A model generated the notes under the pieces. It saw only the letters and a program-made list of their open reading frames with translations. It did no database searches and was not told the origin of the DNA. From Sphagnum compactum (taxonomy: Eukaryota > Bryophyta > Sphagnopsida > Sphagnales), in the NCBI GenBank assembly GCA_965153455.1, contig OZ234499.1, positions 186,001 through 250,000 of the forward strand: a stretch of DNA of 64,000 nt, in the 5' to 3' direction. Below, piece after piece: positions 34,201-46,887 of the stretch; within the stretch, counting starts at the first letter, position 1, and each line of letters opens with the position of its first letter. Made by a program: the position numbers and the translations under genes.

Positions 34201-37200
34201 AGTACAAATAGACAGAACAGAAACAGATGGAGGACACATCAAGTTCACAGACTAGCATTTTAGACCCCACACTCTTCATCCATGAGCTGCATCTGCTTTA
34301 GCAGGCTGCAAGACTGCATCAGACATGGTATTGGAAGTCAATGTTGGGAAAACCACTGCCTATTGCAGAAAAGAAAAAGACAAAAAATTGACATACCTAA
34401 CCAGGACAGCCTCAAGCCGTGCTGGGTCATACTTCTCCCGCAACCTGCACAATACAGCTGCCCTTCAATGCACTCATTACAGCAAGCCCCAAAGTTAACT
34501 TGAGTTGTACAATCTGCCATATCAATGCAACATAACAATACTTGAACACCAGTTTAGATGCCTACCAGTCATCATCCTTGTGTTGCTCAAAAAATGAACG
34601 CTTTTGGGTTGTGATAAACTCCGTCTTGTATTCATCATACCTGCCAGGAAAATGCTGTTACCTGTTAGCAAGAAAAAGCATACCTTACAGATATTTTATG
34701 CAGAATGAGATAGGCATAGCTAACTGATGCTTCAACAATATGTGAAACAGGTGTGGTCTTGACAGTTAGAAACTGAAGGCCTAACAGCAGACTCAAAGAG
34801 CACATGCAGACAGTGATCTCACAACCAAAGGACGTACATAAGAAAGGAAAATATAATTTACTGGTAGGTACACGCTTGAGAAAGTTCCACACATATTACA
34901 CTGTACAAAAAAGCATCCTTGTAGAATGGAAGAAACAAAAATACCTTCGCTCTGCTTCTCCAGGTAAGATATCATCTTCAAGCTCTGCAATGAACTGTTT
35001 ATAAGACATTAAGCCCTCCCTGCACAAGTTGCTATGTCAGCAGGGTTCAATCTACTTCACATGTCAAGGAAAAGTATTAGATACCACTCAATTCTCTCAG
35101 TGTCGTCCTTGCAACCACTCATCTCCAAAATATCACATCTTATCATGGCATCTCTATGCCCTCAAGCCATCACCACTTAAGTTTCAAACCCATCAGCATG
35201 GTTCATGGCAGAAAATCTCCTTGCAATTAGAACATGAAAGGATAAACAAGCATATGTACAACCAGAAGATTCAGATCAGACTTGAAAGCATTAGTTGCAT
35301 GTGCTGTGGGCCTATTTGTAAGACACAATAGAGGCATGTTAAAGATATTCATACCTGCGAGCGGATCCCCCACCATATGGAAGATAGGGTCCATCACTAA
35401 AACCTGAGCGCCCTGCACCAGGCCAATCTACCACCAGATAGGATGAGTTCCAAAACAACCACATTGACCTATAGTGCCTTCTAGCTTGAATCTTTTATAC
35501 CACACTCTGTTGTATGGAGCTCATCAACATCTTCATAGAATACTGAAAAGATCCCCATGCTTGCAACTTAAACCTGAAATTTACTGAGCTATCAGTTTGT
35601 GTGAACCAGGGATCTCGAACATACTGGGGCCTGATCGGCCACCTTGTCGTCCTTGCAACCGCTCATCTCCACCAAAGCCAGACCCTCTCCCTCCCATCCC
35701 CCCTGTCCTGTCATAGGGGGGCATTCCATCAAACCCAGGCCTGCTCCCAGAGAAACCAAGCATCACCAAACAACCCACATCAGAACATCACTTCCTTGTC
35801 CATTTCCAGTGCTCCACTGCTATCAATAATTAGATTGCCAGACAAACATGCAATAATTCCAACAAACTACCATAGAGTACTTAAAAAATTAGTCAACAAT
35901 ATCTGTGATGAGGAGAAAGAAGATTCAGACATAACACCACTTGTAACAATGAAAATAAACCCTGGTGAATTCAGTGGCCTAATGCAGTCCAAGCAGCATA
36001 CCACTGGGGATCCACTACATGGGGCTTTGGAGCGCATAATGACAATCTTTAACCAGCTTCACAAAGATATATGAAAGACTTAACCACATACAGATGCACT
36101 GCTCCTCATTAGGCACCTTCATCCTGTAAAAGGTCGGTAGCTTGTCAAACTGCTCTTGTTTGCCACCAAAAGGGTGCCGTCTATCTGTTCCTTGTAAACT
36201 ACTCAAGGCAAGTAAATTGCAATAACTGGGGGGATTTCAAAAAGACTGGCAAACATCTGAGTAGCTTGATTATCAGGCACAAACAGGATGACGTGATAAG
36301 AGGAGGATCGGAAATCTACAGAAGCTAGAAAACTAGTACTTCACAAGTATCCTTTGATACTTGGAGAATCCTCTAAAGAGAGAGCAGCTCAGCAAAAGCT
36401 GACAATGATTGGAGTGTGATTGGAAGATTGTGAGATATGATGAGTATGATTGGAGAAGATTGTGGAGATATGATCAAACTATTGGATTTGGTATTGTGCT
36501 AACTACATCAGCAAACGACAGCTAGAAGAACTCGCAGCTATCAGAGCTCAGCATAAAGCTCAAAAAGTTCCTGTATCAAAACGAAGCGTCAGTGACCAAC
36601 TTGACTGTGTAGTCATAATGATCTTTCCCATCCTGCCAGCACCAAAGCAAAAATCTCATGCAAGAGCAGTTCAAGAAAACCACAATTTTGAACTGCTCCT
36701 GCATCCCATGAGAATTAGAGCTGCTGCTGGAACCTGAGCAACACCAGAGTTCCATAACAAGAACACACTCTCCTCAAGAAGCATTTGTGCCCTAAACTTC
36801 TCTCTTACAACTAAATGCAGCAAGATGAAAACAAAGACAGCATCCTCAGGAACACAACAAGCATGTAACAAAGATCATAGCCAAATCCAAATCAACCATG
36901 TGTAGTGCTCTTCACAAGCAGCCACATTTAAACACAAAGATCCTTTGAATGGACACATGGATATGCACATGTGCGCACCCGCACATGCACACACACAGAG
37001 GTAGGAATTCCATACAAGCTGCACATGCACAGAACTACAAGAGATGGAAATACTAGAAAAGAAAGAAAAGAACTGTCGAGCAGAATTTTGTGCCAACAAG
37101 AAGCTCAAAGATAATCTTAGCTTCAATTGAATCCATCACTGAGAAACAAGGAAACTACAGCTGGGTACAGTTCTTGGACAGGCAAATGGAACAGGCTTGA

Positions 37201-37807
37201 CCTTTCAATTGAACAAGAACATTGAAGGCAGAGTGCAAAACCCTAGCTCTTTGCTTCATCCTGCACTCTTGAGGAAAACATGAGGAAACAGAGACAAAAG
37301 CTCGAAGCAGAATCATAGAGAAGCACACAGAGAAGGTAGCTGAAAAGGAGAAGCAAAAGTTTACCTTCCTTCACCCAAAAAGCCTGTCAGTCTGCCGTTC
37401 TCTTCTCCGGCTACTGCTGCAGCTGCTGCTGCTCCTCTGCGGCCTCCTCCTTCAAATTCGTCGTCTCTGCGGGAGCGTTTATTGTAGCCTGGGGACCTGC
37501 GTAAGGGAGGACTATGGCGACGGTCTCTGTAAGCAGGAGGTGTAGGACTTTTCCTGCGCTTGTGATCTCTCTCTCTTTCCCTTCGCTCTCCACCTCCTCC
37601 TCCTCCCCCTCCTCCCAAACGTTCTTGACTGGTTTTCCTCTCGTTATTGTACTCCCGGCGAGGAGGTCTGTCCTCTCTCTCTTCTCTTGTCTCTCGGTCT
37701 CGTTGCCTCCTGTCTTCAAGTGTTCTGTCCTTCCTCTCTGCAGAACGATCCCTGCGACGGTCTTCTCGAAGCAATGGTCCAGGAGGCACATCCATTACAT
37801 CCGCCAT
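31226..37807 (-). CDS. SE: SERRATE (ARS2-type zinc-finger protein), 12 exons, 823 aa
   Basis: Nuclear zinc-finger protein that works with DCL1 and HYL1 in primary miRNA processing and with the cap-binding complex in splicing (known of the family). Minus-strand exons: 37807-37365, 35740-35625, 35412-35355, 35019-34945, 34640-34566, 34444-34397, 34110-34042, 33868-33080, 32765-32714, 32500-32058, 31691-31449, 31286-31226. All are GT-AG and in phase; the total is 2472 nt. The Arg-rich N-terminus with a poly-Gly run and KRRKSPTPP is followed by YKQFIAELEDDILPGEAERR and the Arb2/SERRATE core through exons 4-8. The C2H2-type finger lies at about 513-536 (CGAKGC ... FVHKHLKLKH), then a Gly/Pro/Arg-rich tail. 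The C-terminus SYHDLDAPEDEVTVIDYRSL is diagnostic. It is longer than Arabidopsis SE (720 aa), mostly in the low-complexity ends. It looks intact. Confidence 0.96.
35741..37364 (-). other. SERRATE intron 1 (1.6 kb)
   Basis: The longest intron of the gene, between the Arg-rich first exon and the short Gly-rich second exon. The donor is AG/GTAAAC at the 37364 end and the acceptor GAGCAG at 35741-35742. No inserted transposon, nested gene or obvious structured RNA is seen. A short CA-rich, GCACATGCACAC-like stretch lies near 36955-37005. Confidence 0.7.
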
Positions 37808-40800
37808 CGCAAGAGATCTTTCTCCGCCCTCACACTTCTATTTCCCTGACTAATCGACGACGACGACGCCTTCACCAAAACCTCAAAAAACAAGCCGAAG
37901 ATCACACACAACAAACTTGCTTCCAGAATTCGCAATGCTTCAGCAACACAATCGGTAGCGAAGTTTCACTTCCATCAAGAAAAAAAACTGCGAGTCTCTA
38001 AAACCCTAAAAGAGAAAAAACTGAAATACTACTATAAGCAAGAAGTCGAGAAAACACTACTTGCAGAGTTTTGCAAGCCAAGAATCGCCACGAGGTCACG
38101 AAAGGCTACTCGCAACAACACAACCAAAACTGTCACGCACCCGGAAGAAGCTCAAAAGCAAGCATCAAAGTTCCGCAGAACCCTAACTGTTTTCTTTCTC
38201 CCCCCAAGCGCAAAACACTGAGGAGAAAAAACGCTTGTTCTCTCAAGAAATGCGAGACAGCAACCACGACAACAATCCGACTACGACTACAGCTTCGATT
38301 TACTGCAAAACCTCTAGCAAAGTATCCCCAGCATCAAGCAATGCACACGACAACTTGTTGATTCCCCACAAGCAAGAAACCAAACCAGAGAATCACCACA
38401 GACTCACAACCCACCCACAGATCCTCAGAAAACAAAACCACAAACAACAACAACTACTACTACAGAGAGACAAGAAAAACTCAACAAAACTTTGCGACAA
38501 CGACAAAACTTTGCGACAACAAATCCTTGCGCATTGGCAAGGCTGAAAAGACACCACGGCCACGACCACAAGTACAACACCTTACAGCGATTGGAGCGGG
38601 AAGCAAACAGGAGAAGAGGAAGAGAAAAAAGACAAGTGGGAAAAGCGAAGAAGATGCTCGGACTGGAATGAAGAAGGTGGGGTCGTCTTCTGAATGGGGT
38701 TGTCTGATTAGGGTTTAGAGATCTTCGTGTTTTTGTTGTTGTAATGCGATTGCTGCTGCATCGCAATTGTTTATGCTGTTGCAAACTCTTTTGGGTAAAG
38801 ATTGCGAGCATCTAATCACATCATGGAAGTGAAAGAGTTGTGGCGCCTTTCGTGCTGAAGCCCCCTGGAGCATGAAAACGCCAAATGAGCCAGTAGAAGA
38901 GAAAGGATTTTTCTTTCTTGCAGGGGGTTTGTGATCAGAGCTCGGGGAAACACTTCTGCAGACAGGAAATAAGAGATTCAAATAGGTAGCGATTTCTTCT
39001 TCTCCAAAGGCAAGTGGTCCTTCTTATTGTGATGAAGGACGGGGAGATTCTTGAAGGAATTGAGGAGATTTGCTCACTTTTTTCAGTCAAGGACCAGGGG
39101 TATCCCTTCTTACAAGAGCTTCTTTCAGTTTGTTTGTTTGTTTCCTTCTCTTCTGTCTTGTGTGTTTTGAATGTCATTATTCCTGGACATATCTTGGTCA
39201 CTTTTGCAACTCTGAGAGCCTGAAGCCTTTGCTAATAATCTGGGAGAAGTAGGACTGGGAAGACAGGATTGCAAAATTTGCCAAGTCCAGTAGCCAGGCT
39301 CTTCTTCTTGATGATGTCTGGAAGATTTTGCATCTGTTGCAGCAGGTCCAGCAATTCCAGACAGTCACAGACAACCAAGAAAGTGTGGAAACCTTTTCTC
39401 AGCTTCAAATCGTGCTAGGAAACTTTAGACCTCCTACTCCAATCTCAAATAGTGGAACCTGAAAACAATGATCATGGATCCTCTGAACTTTAGCAGACAT
39501 TTATGAGGGCTTTCAGAAGTTTCAACATAGCTCTGGGACAGAATTACACATGACACATATCACTTCAGACTCATCTTGAATGAGTTTGAAACTCTGCCTT
39601 CTTTTCTATGTTGTGAGTGTGTATCAAACTTTTTACGTTGAAGCCAAATGTCTTGGTAGTGATGTATCAATAAAAGAATTGTCAGTATTGTGGAATATTC
39701 AACAAAAGTTTCAGTCTAGGCAACCTTGTTCTGTCCTGAAATTGTGTTGCATATGGGATCAAAGGTTTGAGGTACTTGGTTGTTGTTGTCTGTTGCACTC
39801 TTGGGATCTCTGACTGCAATAAACTGAGCTGGTTTTAAAGAAACTTCACTGATTCATTGGACAACGTCAACTGATTGTGGCAGTTTTCGTTCATGCCACA
39901 AGACCTCTCTCCAGGTGGAGATCCATCTTCAGGAAGTGTTCAAGTGTGTTTCAATGTTGACACAAATTGATGCTCAGAGTGGGAGCCTGACGTTGGAACT
40001 CCAGTGATCACAGTTTCTTCGTGAACATCTCTTCAAGGTAGAAACAATATCCACCCAAGATATACATCACAGCAATAATAAAGTCCAGAGATTTCGTCTC
40101 AGTTTCAGGATATGATGTCCAGTCTGTCCTTTGGCATTGCCTCTGTTTGTATATTTTCTTTGCCAAGGTGAATGTATTAACAGAGTGCTTAGCAGTCGCC
40201 TGTGAATTCTACGAAGAGAAACACCCAGCAAAGGAAAGAGAGGTTTCTTTGGGAGCTTAAATATGGCATTGTACAATTACCCGGCAGTCTTAAATGCAGC
40301 ATTGTAGAATTCTTTTGAGCCTCTCCTTTGTTAATGTAGTCAATCTGCTTTTCCTCCTTAGAGTGTGCAATCTGTGGAATTGATCACATCTCGTTTCATT
40401 GTTCCTTGACTTCTCATCTTTCTGATGGCAAAATGTTTAATTAAATTTCACAGAGGATGGAACAGATTCCTTTTGTTTCCAAGGGAGTATCTTCGTTTCA
40501 TGTTCCATCTTCTGCATTGTATAACATGAATGTTCAGCATTTACTTCCAGAGTTTTTCTGTAACATAAACAATGACAGAACCATCTATCATATGATTTTC
40601 AACTTGTGTGTGTGCAGTGCAGATTGGGTCCAGCATGTTTACCACACAGAAGAGGTGCATCTATTTCTGGCAGCATTCTATAAGTTCATATGGGGAGAGA
40701 CAGCAATCTTTCACTTCATATCTCCAACAAATGTGAAGACAACAGCTAATACAATACAATTTTGTGTTCACAAATCAATCAGCCTGAGTCTTGCATCTTT

Positions 40801-43800
40801 ACCAGCACTTTCACCACTTCTGGATTTCCCTTGTCTGTATGCTTCAGACATGTTGCTGAAGGCACAAATAGATTTTTTCCTTGAAAAGAGTTCATTTGCT
40901 TGTGTGTGTCGTCTCCAAGACTCCAAGACTGCATGTTCAACTGGATGACATGGGTGTGCAAGTTTCTGGTGGGAAGCAGCTCAAATTTTTCTCTTTCCAG
41001 AAGTGCTTTTTTAAAGAAAATATCAATTGGGTGGGCTATTATTAAGGAAAATTTGTATATGTGGCGATATTGGAAGAGCTCAATGAAGCCTCTAGCTAAT
41101 GAGAGCTTGAATAAGTTGAAAATTGGTAATATGCAACAACAAAATTTCATTAAGAGTTGGCAAAAGATTAAACATTATGATATCAAAAGCTAGCAACATT
41201 TACAAAGCTTGAATATTATTTATGGCTACACAACCTAATGCTATGGGGCTATTTGACAATGCACAAATTGTTTCTAAAATCTCTCCAACCTTTGAAATGC
41301 ATTGTTGGGTGACTCTTTCACAAATGACAAGTAAAAATATAGATTAAGCACCAAAATTTGGTTCCAAATCTTGTTAGGTCTAGGGTTAGGTCTAGGTTTT
41401 AAGATGTTGAACTTTCAAGTTTTCCTCTTTCTATCCCCATTGAACTGTTTCTTTTTATTGATTGTGTGCTTTTTGCTTTTTGATCACCTTTTTTTGCATT
41501 TTTCATTGCGAGATTCAACTACACTAGTCAAGGCATTTTTCTTTGTGTTTCTTATTCATGTTATTGATGTGTTTGTTCAAGTTTGTGGGAAGTCTCTACA
41601 AAAGTCCTTTATACAACTTTGACAACTTTCCAAATATGTTGTCACCCTTTTTTCCTCTTGTGTTTATCATGATTCAATTTGTTTTCTTGTTTCACCCTTT
41701 GCACTATTTTTTTTTAATGTTTTTTCATTGTTTCCTCTTATTGATTTTTTTAGTGAATGTCAACATCGTTGCTTGCATTGCCTACAATTTTTGTGGCTTT
41801 TTATCTTTGCAATGAATCTCCATAGCCATCTTCAACATTTTTCTTTGCATGTTGTTGCTTTCAATTGATTGTGTGCATTTTGACCACCTTTTCTCTTGTT
41901 TCTTATCATGGTTGTTGTTACATTTGCCAAGTTTGTGGTGAACCTTTAACATTCACAACATTTTTCTTCATGATTTTTAAATAAACGTTCTTGACTTTTT
42001 TCACCTATTGTTCTTAATGTTTTTATACTTTTGCAAGTTGAAGTTGTTGTTGTGTATGTTCGTTTCTTTTCAAAGTTGTTTAAGTTTGCAATAAACTTTT
42101 TTTTAAATGATTCTAACAACTTCAGCAGTGTCCAAGTATTTTGTACTCTTTCAACCCTTCCATTTTTCTACTATTTTGTTGTTATGTTCAAGTTGTAACT
42201 AAAAGGACACGTTTGTTATTTTGTATTCTCAAATCCATTTCATCTCTTCTTGTTGTGTTCTTATTATAATTAAAAGGACACAACAACTTTTGATGGCATC
42301 TTCAAATGGGATGCACTGTGTGGAAGGAAATTTATATTGGGCATTATTTATTCCACATCTTCTACCCAATCAAAACATATGGCATCTTTGGCATGACAAC
42401 ACAAGTTATTACGGGTCTTTTGTTGTCAATGATGGTGCAAAATTTTATTCTTATAATTCCCAAATCATGCATTATATTGTCTACCACTACAATCTAATTT
42501 ATGTTAATCCTAAAAATGTTTCCTATGAAAAAAATAAAAGCCTTGTGAACTATAACAAAGACCCCAATTCATTTTTTTGGAATAAATTATATTTCATGAA
42601 CACGTGGAAAAGTGTAGGAGGTGGGAATTGTTGGTGCTAAAAATTCAAGGTGATGGAAATCAATGAGAAATAATCAAATAAATAAATAAATATCCTTCCT
42701 TTATAATCATTGAGTTTTTGGGCAACCAATGGCCTTATAACAAAATTGACCTACACACCATGCCTGTCTTAAAGACCTGGTTTTATACATTGTGAAAAGT
42801 TGTTATATGTTTTCTTATGTTGAAAATCCATGGTTCAAGCACATTGTTTTAAAATGATGTTTGTGTGTTATTTCCATTTTGACATGAGCTAATGATAATT
42901 GTGTCACCAAACATTGTGAAGAAAACCAAGGAGAAATTATGGGTGCAAGCAAGATATTTTGTACATACTTGTTACCATGTTTCTTACTTGAAAACACGAA
43001 AAGAATAGTTTTTCAAACTTCTGACCTTCCTCTAGCATTTCAAAACAAATGAAACTTTTTTTTTTATGGGCATCTCTAGCTTTTAAAAGCAATTTGTGTC
43101 ATATCATTTGAACTTGAAAAAGTACCCCAAAAATATCCTCAAAAATATCCCCCATTTTTTAGGTTTTGGGGATGATTTTAATTATGAAAACAAAGCTGAT
43201 TAACCAAAAAAAATTATTTTAGAATGTTCACCACATCAATATTGAGGTGCTTGAAAAAAAAAACCAAATATTTACAAAAACATTTCACTTATTTTCAAGT
43301 GCTTGAACTTTATTTTTCAAACAACCACAAATTTTAGGTCCAATTCAAGTACTTGCAAGTAGCTTAAAAGAACATGATTATAACAATTTAGCTTTTGAAG
43401 TCCATGCAAACAAGAGTTAAAAAATAATGTACCCCAAAAAAAATTTATTATCCCCATAAAATCATTTACTTAGTAATCCTTTTCTTTAAGGACCCCAATA
43501 TTTTGTTGCTTGCACTACTTTTTGTGTATACTTTACCATGCTTTCACCATTATATATTTTGAAATCACTTGTTTCATGTATTACATGCACGTCATCTTTT
43601 GATATTTGGATGTTTTGTTGTGGACATGACATTTTTGCCATGGTCATTAGTTTTGCTAATTGTTTATGGGAACCCACACATGTCACAATGGGAATTTTTG
43701 AATGCATAACATAACAAGTGCAACCATCGCAAACCTAATCAAGGTCTAATTAAACTCTTTTAGTTTATTTAACAAAGTCATTGCTTATGTCATGGACAAA

Positions 43801-46800
43801 CGGTCAAATCTAAATACTTTAACTTCAACATTAACAAGTGTTAATACTTTTTTTTTCTTCAATTATCCAGCCCATTTATGGGATCATATTTTGGCCATGC
43901 GATGTCAAAGGCATGTCAATATGCTTATAATGATTCCAAGGTGTCTGGTAGATTTTCAAAAGTGACTTTGAAAATTGTTAAAGTATCATTGCAAAAGACT
44001 ATAATATGGATTTATTTTTTTGAAAAAGGGAAACAAAAGTGAAAGAGATCTTATATTATTGTAAGGTTAACATCAACAAAGATGTTAAAAACTCATATGA
44101 AAATGTAATTTGCATCATGATTCATTATGTTCCAATAGTCATTAGTGTATTGGAATGTACTCTCCATTTGCTACGGGCAACAATAAATTTTACATTTGTC
44201 ATCACAAATTCCAATGTGCCAAATTTGGGCTATTGCTTAAGCTATTACAAATACCTTATTGTCAATGGTCAAGCAATGTCTATTAAAACAAAATCAAGGA
44301 TTTTGGTTGATTTCAAATGCACTTGCATCTATTTTCATCTTGTGCATTTTAATGAAATTTGAAGTGGCCAAAATTTAAGCTTTAGATCAACCTTTGAAAG
44401 TGACTTTGATTTTAAAAATTTGGAGTTCAAATTAAAGATGAATTCACAAGTGATCAATGTATTAGGGCCATTTCTAGCAATTTCTAGCTCCAACATTAAT
44501 GCCAAGGTGTATAATATGTTGGTCATCATGTTGAAGCCTTGTTTAAAAAACATAAAAGTCATATAAGATTATGTGGACAATATAGTTTTTATTGAAGTTG
44601 TTGTAAAATATGATGTTATGTGCATTCACTATTGTTACAAGTTTACTTGCATTTGAACCCTAGGGAAATCATTTCCATTTTATTCCAAATGATGTGCAAT
44701 AAAATATGAAATGCAACTCATTAAAAAAAAAGTTCTTTAGATGTAAATAAAATGCATATAAATCATTAGGAGAACATATTTCAAATATTCTTGGTATATT
44801 TTAGGATATGCCTAAAACATACTCAAAATATGCCATTATTTCATAGCCAATTTTAAAATATCCTTTTCCTTCAAGTGCTTCCTAAAATATACAAATAATG
44901 ATTCCCCTAGGATTTGAACCCTTTGAAGGTAACAACAAACCCAACAACACTTGAAAATGACAATTGTATTTTTGGGTAATTGTTTTTGTTGATGATGCCA
45001 TCATGTGAACATTGAAAATGAATTGTAGATCTTTCAATGATTATGTGTATGATTAACATGAACCAAGAATTGTTTGTGTTGGTGGGTGACACATACAATG
45101 CAATTTTCGCATGTGTTGTTTTTGGCTTGTCAAATATTTGGCATAGTAGGCTCACAATTTGAAATTGAAAGAATCACAAATCTTCGATTAGAGTAGCAAG
45201 GAATTGACAACTTGGATCATCTCATCCTTGTTATTATAAAAATTGAACTAATGATGCTTGTTTTAAGAGTGAAGCAACCAAGGAAAACACTCTTGATAAC
45301 TTTTTCACAAGTGAAGACACTTTGGTTGAAGAGCACATGAAGCTCATTGGATAACAAGGTCTTTTCGAAGAAAACTTGAGGCAACAACTTGAAAGTATTA
45401 TCGGGTTTTTTTTGTTCCATTGATGCATGGGGGTTTGATTTCCAAAAGGTTTTGGGCCTTTTTGTGGTTCTATTAATGCATGGAGAAATGACTTTTGAAG
45501 TTTTTATACATTTTGTGGTTATGTTGATGTGTGGGGGGCAACAACTCACAAATTTCATGACCTTTGTGATTGTGTTGATATGAGGAAAAACCAACAAAGA
45601 TGTATCGGTACTAGTTGCATGAATGACCCCAAAAAAACCTCACTCTATAAAAAAAAAAAAAAAATTTGCATAAAAAACGAAAAAAAATTGTTTGCAATTT
45701 ATAATGAAAAAAACCATAGCCTATTGATGCTTGGGCTAGTTAATTAGGACTTATGAAATTCTTTCATATCAAATATCACATTGTAAATCAAAAATTGTAT
45801 ATTCACATAACTTTTTGTAACCAATTTTTAAATCATTTCATCATTCTAATTAGAAACCTTAGCCTTTAACTCCACCCAAAATTGTCTCCTCTTGAAAACA
45901 AAATGAAAATCATCACTCCAAAGAACTGCCATGTCCTAAAATGCCAACATAAACCTTGCCAGAGATTCTCATATATTTCAAAATTTTATCAAAATTTTAC
46001 TCAAAGGTTCTGTAGTTTGTATGAAAAATTCAAAATAAAAATAGAAAGTTTCTTATAAAATGCAAAACCAACCAACATTGGTTTGCACCCATAACCTCCC
46101 ATGTTACAAGTACCAAGGGCCGTGCAACATGCCAGGAAGCATGTGCCCATGTAATCAAGTTTAGGCGAAGCATGACATTGAAAACATTGCATTTTGACAC
46201 TCAACATTAGGGGAGGCGGTGCGGGATTGTCCTTCAAGAATGTCAGAAGCCTATATTTATTTTCATAATCTGGCTATATATCACCATTAAAAAGAAGACT
46301 GCTTTCCGCTATTATTCTTTCCCTTGTCCTTTGAGATGCACTCCAATTTCAGAAAAGCTCTTTCTTATTCAATTGAAACATGCTTATGACATCAATGAGT
46401 TGCTCGTTGCTACCACGCACTCTCAGCTTCAACATCAGCCTCAAGAGGTTGGAAGTGTTATACTCCATATAATACCCAGATCTTCCAGGTGATACAACTG
46501 CAAACAATTATAGCACAAGATTGAAGAAACACTCTTCAGGTACATAGCTCTCAAGTTGAGCATTTGGGCACTTTTTTTGGGGCGGTTGCGGAGCTTCTGC
46601 AGGTTTTCTCCATCCATGATGGACATGAGAACTCCGATGCCTGGACGCTAAACCCTTGGAAATGAATCAAACCCTTTGAAAACCAAAAACCTTGTGACAC
46701 ATGAGCTGGTAGAAAAGAATGGTGGCTGTTGTGTGTGAGCTGAGACTCACTTTCGATCCCAATATATATTCTCAAATTCTCTCACCAATGTCCCTCTATA

Positions 46801-46887
46801 TGGTGAACTGAGATGCAAGGGTGGTTTTTCTCAACTATCAGTCTTCAGGATGCAACTGGTTTTGCAGTTGTTGGTTGGAGTCTAGCA
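37808..46887. other. 9-kb intergenic region without a supported gene
   Basis: The first kilobase holds the presumed 5' UTR and promoter of SERRATE. The rest is AT-rich, with T-rich low complexity at 41400-42200 and an approximately 60-bp degenerate duplication near 45400-45560. The longest plus-strand frames (40457-40948, 163 codons; 42221-42640, 139 codons) have no recognisable domain. The last part, about 46400-46887, is probably the 3' UTR and downstream region of the phospholipase gene. Confidence 0.5.

Noticed and set aside
40457-40948. 163-codon plus-strand frame
   Set aside because: No domain, no neighbouring exon-like frames and no splice partner found; chance remains likely.
42221-42640. 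139-codon plus-strand frame
   Set aside because: AT-rich chance-like composition and no recognisable motif.
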